Shown: positions 1-8,232, counted from the first letter of the stretch. The stretch is 23,437 nt of DNA from Ruminococcus sp. UBA7158 (GCA_002491605.1 DKWG01000021.1:1-23437), one strand, 5' to 3'. Translations and numbers: made by a program. The notes: a model not told the origin generated them from the sequence alone.

Positions 1-5
1 CACCC

Positions 6-35
6 TTTACATAGTAACTCTTGCTATTATATAAT
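6..35 (+). promoter_or_regulatory. Probable sigma-A promoter of trkA
   Basis: A perfect -10 box TATAAT lies at 30-35. A -35 candidate reads TTTACA at 6-11 (18-nt spacer) or TTACAT at 7-12 (17-nt spacer). The inferred start site is near 42, which leaves a leader of roughly 38 nt before the trkA start. The window begins 5 bases upstream, so further upstream control cannot be seen. Confidence 0.6.
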
Positions 36-79
36 GGCAAAAATTATTCGGATGAAATATATTTAATGTGGAGATGGAT

Positions 80-1438
80 ATGAAAATAATTGTCGCCGGA
101 TGCGGAAAAATAGGATTATCAATTCTTTCAAGTCTTGTGTCTGAAGGGCATGATGTAACTGCTGTTGATATCAATCAGTCCGTCATAGACTATATTACAA
201 ACGTCTACGATGTTATCGGTGTAACCGGCAACGCCTCGGACTGCGAAACCCTCAAGGAGGCAGGCGCTGACAACGCAGACGTGTTTATCGCCGTCATGGA
301 CTCCGATGAGATTAATATGCTGTCCTGCTTTTTGGCAAAAAAGATGGGAACGCCGAAATCTATAGCTCGAATCAGAAACCCCGAGTACAATGACACAAGC
401 TTGGTATTTTTGCGTCAGCATCTTGAGATTTCTATGGCAATAAACCCCGAGCTTTTAACTGCAAGAGAGCTTTATAACGTCCTCAAGTTCCCCTCAGCCG
501 TGCGCATTGAGAGCTTTTCAAGGAGAAGCCTTGAGATGATTGAGATTATCATTCCGTCTGACAGTGAGCTGAACGGAATGACGCTTATGCGTATGCGTGA
601 AAAATACGACGCCAAGGTGCTCGTTTGCTGCGTTCAGCGTGACGACGAGGTTTATATCCCCAACGGTAACTTCGAGCTTAAGGCAGGAGACAAAATCGGA
701 TTCACAGCGTCGCCGTATGAAATACAAAAGCTTTTGAGGACAATCGGAATATTAAAGAAAAAGGCAAAGGATGTAATGCTTTTAGGCGGAAGCAAGATTG
801 CCTACTACTTAGCCCAGATGATAATTGCCGGAGGCAGCTCGGTAACCATAATCGAGCAGGACTACGACAGATGCCAAAAGCTCGCCGAGGGTCTTCCTAA
901 AGCAACAATTATCAACGGCAACGGTATGCAGCAGGAGCTATTGCTCGAAGAAGGCATTGAATCCTGCGACGCCTTTGTATCGCTTACCGGTATGGACGAA
1001 GAAAACATTCTGACAGCAATATTTGCCTCTATGCAAAAGGTTCCCAAGGCTATAGCAAAGGTCAATAAGGATGAGCTTGCTTCAATGGCGAATAAGATAG
1101 GCGTCGACTGCATAGTGTCGCCGAAGGATATAACCTCAGACATTGTGGTTAAATACGCAAGAGCCTTGGAAAACTCTCAGGGATCAAGCGTTGAAACACT
1201 TTATAAATTGATGGACGGCAAGGCTGAGGCTCTGGAGTTCGTTGTCACTGCGGAGTCACGTCTGACAGGCGTTCCTCTGAAAAGCCTTCAGATTAAGAGC
1301 GGCATACTCATCGGCGGAATTATGAGGGGCAAGAAAACTATTATCCCCTCAGGTGACGACACCGTTCTCGTCGGAGACAGAGTTATAATAATAGCCGCAA
1401 ACGCAAGATTAAATGACCTCACGGATATTTTAAAATAG
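80..1438 (+). CDS. trkA: Trk potassium uptake regulatory subunit TrkA (two RCK modules)
   Basis: Cytoplasmic nucleotide-binding gating subunit that controls a TrkH potassium channel. The protein is 452 aa with two tandem RCK units. The first starts with a Rossmann signature, IIVAGCGKIG at residues 2-11, and an acidic beta-2 end (VTAVDIN). The second repeats this near residue 233 (VMLLGGSKIAYYLA, VTIIEQD). Each Rossmann half is followed by a TrkA-C-like beta domain. Length matches typical two-domain TrkA (about 450-460 aa). A GTG at 68 is in frame, but it overlaps the SD-like GGAG at 70-73; the ATG at 80 is 6 nt after that site and gives the normal MKIIV start. trkH follows 34 nt downstream in the same direction, so the pair is probably one operon. 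Family identity is very likely; the nucleotide bound (NAD(H) or ATP/ADP) cannot be read from sequence. Confidence 0.95.
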   Translation: MKIIVAGCGKIGLSILSSLVSEGHDVTAVDINQSVIDYITNVYDVIGVTGNASDCETLKEAGADNADVFIAVMDSDEINMLSCFLAKKMGTPKSIARIRNPEYNDTSLVFLRQHLEISMAINPELLTARELYNVLKFPSAVRIESFSRRSLEMIEIIIPSDSELNGMTLMRMREKYDAKVLVCCVQRDDEVYIPNGNFELKAGDKIGFTASPYEIQKLLRTIGILKKKAKDVMLLGGSKIAYYLAQMIIAGGSSVTIIEQDYDRCQKLAEGLPKATIINGNGMQQELLLEEGIESCDAFVSLTGMDEENILTAIFASMQKVPKAIAKVNKDELASMANKIGVDCIVSPKDITSDIVVKYARALENSQGSSVETLYKLMDGKAEALEFVVTAESRLTGVPLKSLQIKSGILIGGIMRGKKTIIPSGDDTVLVGDRVIIIAANARLNDLTDILK

Positions 1439-1472
1439 TATTGTGTATTAATCAGAGGGGTAAATATATAAA

Positions 1473-2915
1473 ATGAATCGCAAAATGATATTTTATATAA
1501 CCGGAGAAATGGTTATATTGGAAGCGATATTGCTTGTATTGCCGTTGCTGGTGTCCTTGATATACGGCGAAAGCTGCGCTTTATCGTTTGTATTTGCAAT
1601 TGCGGCGGCATTGGCATTGGGCGGAATAATGATGCTGATATTCAAGCCGTCTACAACGGTTATATATTCAAAAGAGGGCTTTGTAATAGTGGCGCTGTCA
1701 TGGATTTTCATGTCATGTATCGGAGCGCTGCCGTTTGTATTCAGCGGTGAAATACCGTCATATGTCGACGCATTATTTGAAACGATCAGTGGCTTTACAA
1801 CCACCGGAGCGTCAATAGTACGGGACGTTGAATCGATGAGCAAGGGCATTCAGTTTTGGAGAAGCTTTACTCACTGGGTCGGCGGTATGGGAGTCTTGGT
1901 TTTGGTAATGGCAGTCCTGCCCACCACTACCGACAGATCAATACATATAATGAAAGCCGAGATGCCGGGTCCCGTTGTCGGAAAGCTTGTCCCGAGGGTA
2001 CGTCAGACAGCTAAGATTTTGTACTTGATATATATCGGTCTGACAATTCTTCAAATAATAATGCTCTGCTTCGGCGGAATGAGCTTGTTCGAGAGCAGTG
2101 TTCACGCATTCGGCACAGCAGGAACAGGCGGCTTCGGTATCAAAGCCGACAGTCTCGCCGGATACAGTCCGTACATTCAGTGGGTAATAACGATTTTCTT
2201 AATACTCTTCGGAATCAACTTCAATATTTTCTTCCTGATTTTAATGAGAAAATTCAAATCGGCTTTTATGTCGGACGAGCTTTGGACGTACTTGGGAATA
2301 ATAGCCGTTTCAGTGCTGATTATTACTGCAAATATTTATCCGATGTATCAAAACCTATCCGACAGTTTTCGTGCGTCGTCGTTTCAAACCATGTCCATCC
2401 TGTCTACAGCAGGCTTCTCCACCGCCGACTTCAACGCTTGGCCGGCTCTGTCAAAGGGCATTTTGATGCTTTTGATGTTCATAGGCGGCTGTGCAGGCTC
2501 GACTGCCGGCGGAGTTAAGATTTCAAGAGTTATAATTCTGTTCAAATCCGTTCGCAGAGAGCTTAGAAGAATGATTCACCCGAGGTCTGTATCTAGCCTT
2601 CGCTTAGACGGTCGAAACGTCGACGACCAGACCATAAACGGCGTCGGAACATATTTCGCTTTTTATATCGGAATAATCATGGTTTCTTTCCTGCTCATAT
2701 CATTTGAACCGTTCGATTTTGAAACCCGTTTTTCATCTGTTGTCGCCTGCTTCAACAATGTCGGACCCGGCTTCGGAGCAGTCGGACCTATGGGCAGCTA
2801 TGCTGATTACTCGTCGTTTTCAAAGTTAGTTTTATCAGCTGCCATGCTGTTAGGACGTCTTGAAATATATCCCCTTATATTCGCTTTCAGCCCCTCACTT
2901 TGGGCAAAGAAATAA
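1473..2915 (+). CDS. trkH: Trk potassium uptake channel subunit TrkH
   Basis: Integral membrane K+ translocating subunit, 480 aa, with the four-fold M1-P-M2 layout of the Trk/Ktr/HKT superfamily. The four filter-loop segments are visible: TTTGAS at about 109-114, GTAGTGGFG at 214-222, STAGFSTAD at 311-319 and NNVGPGF at 428-434. A glycine-rich stretch GGCAGSTAGGVK at about 338-349 follows the third loop, where the family has its intramembrane gate. The start ATG is preceded by AGAGGGG at 1454-1460. It lies 34 nt after trkA, its expected partner. Length and motifs are full, with no sign of damage. The protein should import K+ under TrkA control; kinetics and coupling ion are not deducible. Confidence 0.95.
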   Translation: MNRKMIFYITGEMVILEAILLVLPLLVSLIYGESCALSFVFAIAAALALGGIMMLIFKPSTTVIYSKEGFVIVALSWIFMSCIGALPFVFSGEIPSYVDALFETISGFTTTGASIVRDVESMSKGIQFWRSFTHWVGGMGVLVLVMAVLPTTTDRSIHIMKAEMPGPVVGKLVPRVRQTAKILYLIYIGLTILQIIMLCFGGMSLFESSVHAFGTAGTGGFGIKADSLAGYSPYIQWVITIFLILFGINFNIFFLILMRKFKSAFMSDELWTYLGIIAVSVLIITANIYPMYQNLSDSFRASSFQTMSILSTAGFSTADFNAWPALSKGILMLLMFIGGCAGSTAGGVKISRVIILFKSVRRELRRMIHPRSVSSLRLDGRNVDDQTINGVGTYFAFYIGIIMVSFLLISFEPFDFETRFSSVVACFNNVGPGFGAVGPMGSYADYSSFSKLVLSAAMLLGRLEIYPLIFAFSPSLWAKK

Positions 2916-2961
2916 TTCATACACGTTTACAGTATTATGATTTAAGAAAGGAAACATCAAT

Positions 2962-4497
2962 ATGCCGCAATGGTTAGACAATGCAGTGTTCTATGAAATA
3001 TACCCTCAGTCATTCCTTGATACAAACGCAGATGGTATCGGAGACATTCAGGGAATAATTAAAAAGCTTAGTTACATCAAGGAGCTCGGCTGCAACGCTA
3101 TATGGATAAATCCGTGCTTTAAATCGCCGTTTTTGGATGCAGGATATGACGTTTCGGATTATTACTCCTGCGCTCCGAGATACGGCAGCAACGAGGACCT
3201 CAAGGAGCTTTTTGACAAGGCTCACAGTATGGATATGCACGTTATACTGGATCTTGTGCCCGGTCACACATCAGTTGAGCATGAATGGTTTAAGAAATCC
3301 TGTCAAGCCGAGGTTAATGAGTACACCGACAGATACGTCTGGACCGACAGCATTTGGGAGCATCCCGAAGGAATGAGCTGTCTCAGCGGTATTTCCTCAA
3401 GAGACGGTTGCTGCGGCGTCAATTTCTTTTCCCATCAGCCTGCTCTAAACTACGGCTTTTACAACATAACCCGTCCGTGGCAGCAGCCGACGGACGCTGA
3501 GGGTCCGAAGGCAACGCTTGAAGAAATGATGAACGTAATGAGATTCTGGCTCGGTCTCGGATGCGACGGCTTCAGAGTTGATATGGCAGGCTCTCTCGTT
3601 AAAAACGACCCGGAAAGCAAGGGCACGATTGCTCTTTGGCAGAAGGTAAGAGCATTTTTAGACGCTGAGTATCCAAACGCCGCAATAATTTCTGAATGGG
3701 GCGAGCCGGACAAGTCCCTGCTCGGCGGATTCCATATGGACTTTGTTCTGCACTTCGGTCCGTCAAAATACTGGGAGCTTTTCAGAGGCGAAAACCCATA
3801 CTTTTCGTCAAGGGGCACAGGCGATATTTCCGGCTTCGTTAAAAGATATCTTGAATGCTGCGAGAGAACAAATAATCGTGGACTTATATGTATTCCGTCA
3901 GGAAACCATGATATGGACAGAATTTCGAGAAATCTAAGCGCTGATGAGCTTAAAATTGCGTTTGCATTTATTCTTTCCATGCCGGGTGCGCCGTTTATTT
4001 ACTATGGCGACGAAATCGGTATGCGCAATGTCGACGGCTTGGTTTCCGTTGAAGGAGGTTACGGCAGAGTTTGCGCAAGAACTCCTATGCAGTGGGACAC
4101 ATCAGTTAACTGCGGATTCAGCTCTGCACCTGCATCTTCATTGTATTTAAGTCAGGATGACAGTGCCGACAGACCTACAGTATCAGAGCAGCAGTCGGAC
4201 GAAACATCGCTTTACAACGAAGTTAAAAAGCTTATCCGTGTCAGAAACAGCACTCAGGGCCTGCAAAGCAATTCGTCAATCAGATTTATATACGCTGAGC
4301 AAAACAGCTATCCCCTGTCATATATCAGAGGCGAGGATATCTTAGTGGTCATAAATCCGTCTGATAAGCCTTGTGAATTCGAGTGCGACGTTGTGCCGGA
4401 TGAGGCGATATATGAAATCGGTTCGGGAATAAAGTACTCGGACGGAGTTGTATCATGCTCTGCTCGCTCATGCGGTTTTTATAAGATCAAGAAATAA
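2962..4497 (+). CDS. GH13 alpha-glucosidase/alpha-amylase-family glycoside hydrolase
   Basis: Retaining alpha-glucan-active enzyme, 511 aa, with no signal peptide and so cytoplasmic. The N-terminal barrel opens with a metal-binding DTNADGIGD loop (20-28), typical of oligo-1,6-glucosidase and trehalose-synthase-like GH13 members. Conserved region I is DLVPGHTS (97-104). The nucleophile is Asp207 in GFRVD, the acid/base Glu245 in SEWGE, and the transition-state Asp317 in GNHD. RTPMQWD near 373-379 is another hallmark of this branch. A short beta C-terminal domain ends the protein. AAAGGA upstream of the ATG acts as SD. It follows trkH by 46 nt on the same strand and could be cotranscribed, though no functional link is evident. 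The exact substrate (isomaltose, maltose, trehalose or sucrose-type) cannot be assigned. All catalytic residues are present. Confidence 0.9.
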   Translation: MPQWLDNAVFYEIYPQSFLDTNADGIGDIQGIIKKLSYIKELGCNAIWINPCFKSPFLDAGYDVSDYYSCAPRYGSNEDLKELFDKAHSMDMHVILDLVPGHTSVEHEWFKKSCQAEVNEYTDRYVWTDSIWEHPEGMSCLSGISSRDGCCGVNFFSHQPALNYGFYNITRPWQQPTDAEGPKATLEEMMNVMRFWLGLGCDGFRVDMAGSLVKNDPESKGTIALWQKVRAFLDAEYPNAAIISEWGEPDKSLLGGFHMDFVLHFGPSKYWELFRGENPYFSSRGTGDISGFVKRYLECCERTNNRGLICIPSGNHDMDRISRNLSADELKIAFAFILSMPGAPFIYYGDEIGMRNVDGLVSVEGGYGRVCARTPMQWDTSVNCGFSSAPASSLYLSQDDSADRPTVSEQQSDETSLYNEVKKLIRVRNSTQGLQSNSSIRFIYAEQNSYPLSYIRGEDILVVINPSDKPCEFECDVVPDEAIYEIGSGIKYSDGVVSCSARSCGFYKIKK

Positions 4498-4525
4498 TAA
4501 TCTGATAAAGCATTAATATCAACAA

Positions 4526-4560
4526 TTAAAGGCGCGAATCTATGTGATCCGCGCCTTTAA
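4526..4560. terminator. Bidirectional intrinsic terminator between convergent genes
   Basis: A perfect 11-bp inverted repeat pairs TTAAAGGCGCG (4526-4536) with CGCGCCTTTAA (4550-4560) around a 13-nt loop. It sits between the ends of the GH13 gene (plus) and the histidine phosphatase gene (minus). The A/T ends of the stem supply short U runs in both directions, but no long U tract follows. Confidence 0.75.
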
Positions 4561-4605
4561 ACATGAACTATATCAAAATATAAAATGATTCTTAGACGAC
4601 TTGCA

Positions 4606-5334
4606 TCAATGTCTTTCGTCTGAATCAAATGTTTCACAGAATCTTGCTGCAAATGCAGGCTCATCACCGCCGGCATAGAGATGCGACGTGTCTCCGAATG
4701 CTGCGCATCTAAACGACGCTATGCCCCTTTCACGTTCCTCTGTGTACAAGGTGGTTACTGAGCTTGGAGCGGCACAAAAGTTCTGTCCTAAAACTACCGG
4801 TGATATTCCCAAAATGTGTCCGAGCATCTGACATTCAATGCCGAAATGACAGAACATGACTATTGTATCTCTGTTCGGCTCGATAACGTCGTAGTACATT
4901 CCGTGTCTTCTGTAGCCGTGCTTTTCAAGAAGCGCATCTAAATTGTCAGTGACGTTTTTGTAAAGCTGAGGATAGTTTCCTTCCGCCATGAAATCAACGT
5001 TCTTAAACTTATCCTTATCATAAAGCTCATCGACTGATGTGAAGAAGGACGGCATAAAATCCCATGTGAGGTGTGTTCCCTCTTTTATGTACGGCGGCTT
5101 AACCTGACAGTAATAAAACTCCTTGAGCCAATCAAGAATTTCAGCTTCACGGTTCATTTTCTTTAATGTCAGCGATGCTGTGTCTTTTGCTCTTCCCAGC
5201 GGCGAACAATAAAATGCCTTGACATCAAGCTTTGATATGCGTTCACTTAAAAGCTGAGCTTCTCGCCAGCCCTTCTCCGTCAACGAGTCTATTGAGTAGT
5301 CGGGGTCACCGTGTCTGATTATAATAAGTCTCAT
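4606..5334 (-). CDS. Histidine phosphatase (phosphoglycerate-mutase-like) family protein
   Basis: Cytosolic 242-aa member of the two-histidine phosphatase superfamily. The phospho-accepting histidine is His8 in LIIIRHGD. The supporting arginine motif is YCSPLGRAKDTA in the first third, and the second histidine is in MFCHFGIE. The substrate could be a sugar phosphate, a nucleotide or a cobalamin precursor; sequence alone does not decide, and no cobalamin genes are nearby. An in-frame ATG at 5343 directly abuts the SD (AAAGGA), so the ATG at 5334, 9 nt after it, is the better start and gives MRLIIIRHG. It converges on the GH13 gene and has its own promoter at 5368-5396. The middle region (aromatic-rich, about residues 70-130) is a lineage-specific insert compared with the shortest family members. 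Confidence 0.85.
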   Translation of the reverse strand: MRLIIIRHGDPDYSIDSLTEKGWREAQLLSERISKLDVKAFYCSPLGRAKDTASLTLKKMNREAEILDWLKEFYYCQVKPPYIKEGTHLTWDFMPSFFTSVDELYDKDKFKNVDFMAEGNYPQLYKNVTDNLDALLEKHGYRRHGMYYDVIEPNRDTIVMFCHFGIECQMLGHILGISPVVLGQNFCAAPSSVTTLYTEERERGIASFRCAAFGDTSHLYAGGDEPAFAARFCETFDSDERH

Positions 5335-5367
5335 ATATATCATTCCTTTGCAATATACGTTGCTGCA

Positions 5368-5396
5368 ATTATAGCATTAAATTGCGCCGGTTTCAA
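5368..5396 (-). promoter_or_regulatory. Sigma-A promoter of the histidine phosphatase gene
   Basis: On the minus strand TTGAAA (5391-5396) and TATAAT (5368-5373) are separated by exactly 17 nt. The gene's ATG lies at 5334, giving a leader of about 25-30 nt. Confidence 0.7.
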
Positions 5397-5609
5397 TACA
5401 AATGCTCGTATAAATATATTATCATACAGCGGCAAAGGTGCATTAACATATTAAGAATAATAAGCAGTCAGAAATTCTTCATTTGCCGAGACACTATAAT
5501 GTATACGCGCACTATTCATATTATACTCATATTGCCGCGACACATTAAATTCAGCATAGTCTTTAATGCGCTTTCGGGATAATTGAAGCTGCACTGTAAT
5601 AAATCAAAG
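5397..5609. other. Intergenic stretch without a recognisable gene
   Basis: This A+T-rich spacer lies between the phosphatase promoter and the spoIID terminator. A 66-codon plus-strand ORF here (5382-5582) has no SD site, overlaps the promoter and has no recognisable composition, so I do not call it. Confidence 0.5.
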
Positions 5610-5651
5610 AATCGGTACAAATCACTGATTTACAGAGATTTCGTACCGATT
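5610..5651 (-). terminator. Probable terminator of spoIID
   Basis: AATCGGTAC (5610-5618) pairs with GTACCGATT (5643-5651). The stem continues inward with AAATC (5619-5623) and GATTT (5637-5641) after one bulged base. It starts 40 nt past the spoIID stop. Reading on the minus strand, the downstream bases are moderately U-rich rather than a clean U run. Confidence 0.6.
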
Positions 5652-5691
5652 ATCAATTGCATATTAGTCTGAGACTGTTTGCATGGGCTGT

Positions 5692-6750
5692 CTATTCGGC
5701 AACATCGGCGACGACAACTGTTACATCCTCATCAAGAGATCGTTCTATATCAACGCCGTTGAAGAAATAGGTCAGTATTTTACGGTATGTGAAGCCGTTT
5801 TTAGCCATTTCATTTGCGCCGTACTGTGACATACCGACTAAATGGCCGCTGCCTGAAACGTCAAAGTTAAAGCGCTCAAACTCCTCAGAGTAAGTAACCT
5901 CAAATCTCGCAGACGGAAGATTCAGCCACTGGGCAAATTGCTGACCGCTCACCTTTTCCCCGCCGTCAAATGTAACCTCTGAAACGTATCCGGTTGATGT
6001 CACGGAGCTTAGATTAATCCAGTCTTTAGGGTCTCCAAGCAAAACGGGAGCGTCAGTCTGCGTTGAAACCCTTGCGAAAAGCTCGTCCTTGGTCATGGTT
6101 GCCTGTGACTTAAAGCCCTCGTCATATGCACTTTTTACACTGCGCAGATACTCAACATCTGTACCCAAGACCGTCAAAGAGCTTTCAGTGATACCGCCGC
6201 AGGAGTAGCAATACGCCGGAACAATCGGCTTAGACTTATAAGATACATACTCCCCCATCACTGATTTGACAGCCTTTCTCACCTTATCCGTGTATTTGTC
6301 GGCGTTATCCTTAAACACCATGCTGACCTCGTCCGCTGACAAAATTCTTATATACTTATTTGAATCTGTACTTATATCGCATCCGAAAAGCTCAGGTGTA
6401 GGGTTTACTGACTCATCAAGCCGTCTTCCGAGTATATAAGTATACATAAGAACAGCCTGAGCCTTAAGAAGCTCCGCTTCCGCATTAGGCGATACCGCCG
6501 CCATAACAGTGTACACTAAAAAATCCTCGCAGGAATAATTAATTCGCTTCCCTACGGTTACATCGTAGACACTTACTGTATCTATGAGTGAATAAGGAAC
6601 AAGCACAGCTTGGTCTGAAATCACAGGCAGTGCATTATCGTTTATATTCTCATCTGTGGCATCATTTCCTCCCGTGAATAAAAGCGGAATGAGCGGCACA
6701 ATAACAAGCGAAACTGCAACAACAATAAGTCCCTTAATAAAATTCTTCAC
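5692..6750 (-). CDS. spoIID: Stage II sporulation protein D (SpoIID/LytB-domain glycan hydrolase)
   Basis: Membrane-anchored enzyme that, in characterised spore formers, cleaves peptidoglycan glycan strands during engulfment of the forespore. It is 352 aa, close to the roughly 340 aa of Bacillus SpoIID. An N-terminal hydrophobic anchor (about residues 4-26) precedes the SpoIID domain. Hallmarks are AELLKAQAVLMYTYILGR, which carries the Glu position of the catalytic segment, then CYSCGGITESS, and the C-terminal LVGMSQYGANEMAKNG followed by ILTYFFNGVDI. The start is GTG at 6750: AAGGAAG lies 8 nt upstream and no nearby ATG is in frame. It stands alone, divergent from the tRNA unit. I could not identify a convincing sigma-E promoter in the 100 nt upstream. 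Other SpoIID-domain proteins exist, but domain order and size fit SpoIID itself. Confidence 0.88.
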   Translation of the reverse strand: MKNFIKGLIVVAVSLVIVPLIPLLFTGGNDATDENINDNALPVISDQAVLVPYSLIDTVSVYDVTVGKRINYSCEDFLVYTVMAAVSPNAEAELLKAQAVLMYTYILGRRLDESVNPTPELFGCDISTDSNKYIRILSADEVSMVFKDNADKYTDKVRKAVKSVMGEYVSYKSKPIVPAYCYSCGGITESSLTVLGTDVEYLRSVKSAYDEGFKSQATMTKDELFARVSTQTDAPVLLGDPKDWINLSSVTSTGYVSEVTFDGGEKVSGQQFAQWLNLPSARFEVTYSEEFERFNFDVSGSGHLVGMSQYGANEMAKNGFTYRKILTYFFNGVDIERSLDEDVTVVVADVAE

Positions 6751-6866
6751 ATATTACACTTCCTTGATTCCGATTGGCATTTGTGACTTGCACTGATTTA
6801 AGTGTAATCACAGACGACACTGCTTTCTGTCGAAATCGGTTATTCAAAAAAATCAATCGTTTGCTA

Positions 6867-6895
6867 TTGATTTTTTTTATGAGTTAGTGTATAAT
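6867..6895 (+). promoter_or_regulatory. Sigma-A promoter of tRNA-Arg
   Basis: TTGATT (6867-6872) and a perfect TATAAT (6890-6895) are separated by 17 nt. An A/T-rich tract lies between and upstream. The predicted start is near 6902, about 60 nt before the mature tRNA. Confidence 0.75.
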
Positions 6896-6899
6896 GTTG

Positions 6900-6953
6900 A
6901 AGTACTTTTGAGCTTCGCTGATTTTTTACGATATCAGCCACTTAAAAGTGCTT
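6900..6953 (+). other. Long hairpin in the tRNA-Arg leader
   Basis: AAGTACTTTTGAG (6900-6912) pairs over 13 positions, two of them G-U, with CTTAAAAGTGCTT (6941-6953). Inside it GCTGAT (6917-6922) pairs perfectly with ATCAGC (6933-6938). The structure fills most of the space between the promoter and the tRNA 5' end. It may be a processing guide or an attenuator; no U tract follows, so simple termination is unlikely. Confidence 0.55.
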
Positions 6954-6960
6954 TATATCT

Positions 6961-7035
6961 GCCTCCTTAGTTAAATGGATATAATAAACCCCTCCTAAGG
7001 GTTAGTTGTGAGTTCGATTCTCGCAGGGGGTGCCA
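6961..7035 (+). tRNA. tRNA-Arg (anticodon CCT)
   Basis: A 75-nt cloverleaf with encoded CCA at 7033-7035. The acceptor stem GCCTCCT pairs with AGGGGGT (two G-U pairs), with discriminator G. The anticodon stem is AACCC/GGGTT with loop CTCCTAA, so the anticodon is CCT, reading AGG codons. The T arm contains the usual TTCGATTC. The overall pattern closely matches bacterial tRNA-Arg(CCU), including the D-loop segment AGTTAAATGGATATAA. It is transcribed alone from 6867-6895 and ended by the hairpin at 7047-7079. The Rhs island begins directly downstream. Confidence 0.95.
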
Positions 7036-7046
7036 ATACTGAAACT

Positions 7047-7079
7047 AAAAATATCCTCCGGATTCCGGGGGATATTTTT
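7047..7079. terminator. Strong intrinsic terminator after tRNA-Arg, usable in both directions
   Basis: AAAAATATCCTCCGG (7047-7061) pairs with CCGGGGGATATTTTT (7065-7079) around a 3-nt loop: 15 pairs with one T-G wobble. The U run completes a plus-strand terminator 11 nt after the tRNA CCA. The A run gives a matching U tract on the minus strand, 60 nt after the stop of the last island gene. Confidence 0.9.
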
Positions 7080-7138
7080 GTGTTTTGTGTTGAGATGAGG
7101 GGAATCATTCGTTGCTGTGCGCATTGTTATCATAAATC

Positions 7139-7639
7139 CTAACTATTTAAGACTCCAAATAATTTCCTGCAAATACTATGAATATCAACTTCATCGTTTA
7201 CCGTCATAGCAAGGATTCGCATATCATCATCTTTTGCCGGTTCATAACCGAATGTTATTTGATTTACAGTTCCAGATAAGATGGAATTATATAAGTGCCT
7301 AACAAAATTCATGCACTCATTTAAGCTAAGCCTAAAATCACATTTCTTAATATTTAATGATATTTCGACTCCATTAAAACCTTGTACAATACAAATAACA
7401 ACTTTATGTATTTCAATTCCACAGTTTATAGAATCCAAAAACATCGATGAAGGTGTAACATTTTTTGAAAAGAAACCGCACAAGTCATCTATTTCGTCAT
7501 ATGCGACATCACGCATTTGTAAGTCATCATAAAAATGTGCATTAATGATATTACCACACTTGAAAGTCAACACATCTTCAAAAAAACTATTTATCTTACT
7601 ACTGTCAAATAGATTAAAAACAATCTCGATATCATCCAT
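7139..7639 (-). CDS. Probable immunity protein for the orphan Rhs toxin tip
   Basis: Unrecognised 166-aa acidic, soluble protein with no signal peptide or membrane segment. The role is inferred from position: its ATG at 7639 lies 13 nt after the reconstructed stop (7653) of the orphan Rhs toxin module, with AGGAAG of that gap serving as SD. Toxin-immunity pairs of polymorphic toxins have exactly this order and spacing. The in-frame ATG at 7687 has no SD and overlaps the toxin tail, so it is not chosen. The sequence looks like an alternating alpha/beta fold. Base composition is visibly more A+T-rich than the flanking housekeeping genes, as is usual for immunity genes. If the toxin upstream is dead, this gene may still protect against siblings using the same toxin. 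I cannot place it in a named immunity family. Confidence 0.7.
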   Translation of the reverse strand: MDDIEIVFNLFDSSKINSFFEDVLTFKCGNIINAHFYDDLQMRDVAYDEIDDLCGFFSKNVTPSSMFLDSINCGIEIHKVVICIVQGFNGVEISLNIKKCDFRLSLNECMNFVRHLYNSILSGTVNQITFGYEPAKDDDMRILAMTVNDEVDIHSICRKLFGVLNS

Positions 7640-7652
7640 TAGAGCTTCCTCA

Positions 7653-8183
7653 TCATTTCTTAACAACAAATCCCTTAAAAGTACCATCCATATTCAATCG
7701 AAGACCACGTCCATCAGATAGATACTTTTCTAAAAACATTTTATTGCCGCTACTTATCACTTCAAAGCCTCAATCCGACTTTAAAATATCAGCTATATGT
7801 TGAGATGCGATATTATTGATGCTATCAGTGTTTCCTTTTAGTACGCCCCAAATATCTGGATCTCGACCTGCATGCTTTTGAATTGAATGACCCGCTTGCG
7901 TTTCGCCATATTTATACTCAGCAGATGCAGATTTATATACCTTTTCTGAATCTATATGCCTGCTATATTTATATGATTTCCCCAGCCCCGGATTACAAGC
8001 CGCCAGACCAACAATTCCAGCCGAAGCAACAGCCAAAGTATTCCTTGCTCCATCATATGCCTTTTGGTTTCCTCTGAAAATATCATCTCTTATCACATTA
8101 GTGCCGGTGAATATTTCACCCACATCGCTGGCACCGAATGCGGCTACAGCGCCCGCCACTGCATAGCATCCTGATTCAGCCAT
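7653..8183 (-). pseudogene. Orphan Rhs C-terminal toxin cassette, interrupted by one in-frame TGA
   Basis: The first part (about residues 4-72) repeats the pre-toxin region of the main Rhs protein almost exactly, with one substitution (RDD for RDG). After NPGL it switches to a different tip. The tip contains GHSIQKHAGRDPDIWG, and after a TGA at 7770-7772 the same frame continues for 38 codons. That tail includes LEKYLSDGRG and LRLNMDGTFKGF, an ending I associate with polymorphic-toxin tips, before the true stop at 7653-7655. The restored module is therefore a complete toxin tip cut short by a single stop. The ATG at 8183 has no clear SD, no RHS repeats or export signal precede it, and it begins in decaying similarity to the main gene. 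It fits a silent, displaced rhs-CT cassette. The toxin's activity (perhaps a nuclease, given conserved His/Lys/Arg) is a guess. Confidence 0.75.
7983..8173 (-). repeat. 191-bp direct repeat, copy A (orphan cassette)
   Basis: It matches 8930-9120 at a constant offset of 947 bases, with six mismatches by eye (about 97% identity). Five mismatches are synonymous and one gives Asp for Gly. The homology stops sharply at the codons for NPGL on the toxin side and decays over about 15 bases on the other. Confidence 0.9.
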
Positions 8184-8232
8184 TTTGTTTGCGATATCTT
8201 TTCTATCACAATAAACTAAACTTTTACACAGG

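Noticed and set aside
5382..5582. 66-codon plus-strand ORF in the phosphatase-spoIID spacer
   Set aside because: No SD site, overlap with a clear promoter on the other strand, and no protein-like features.
7036..7138. Phage-type attachment site with a duplicated tRNA 3' end
   Set aside because: I found no second copy of the tRNA-Arg 3' segment in the window and no integrase gene.
7770..7772. TGA as a selenocysteine codon
   Set aside because: No SECIS-like hairpin directly after it, and the context is a silent cassette without SD; a plain nonsense change is simpler.
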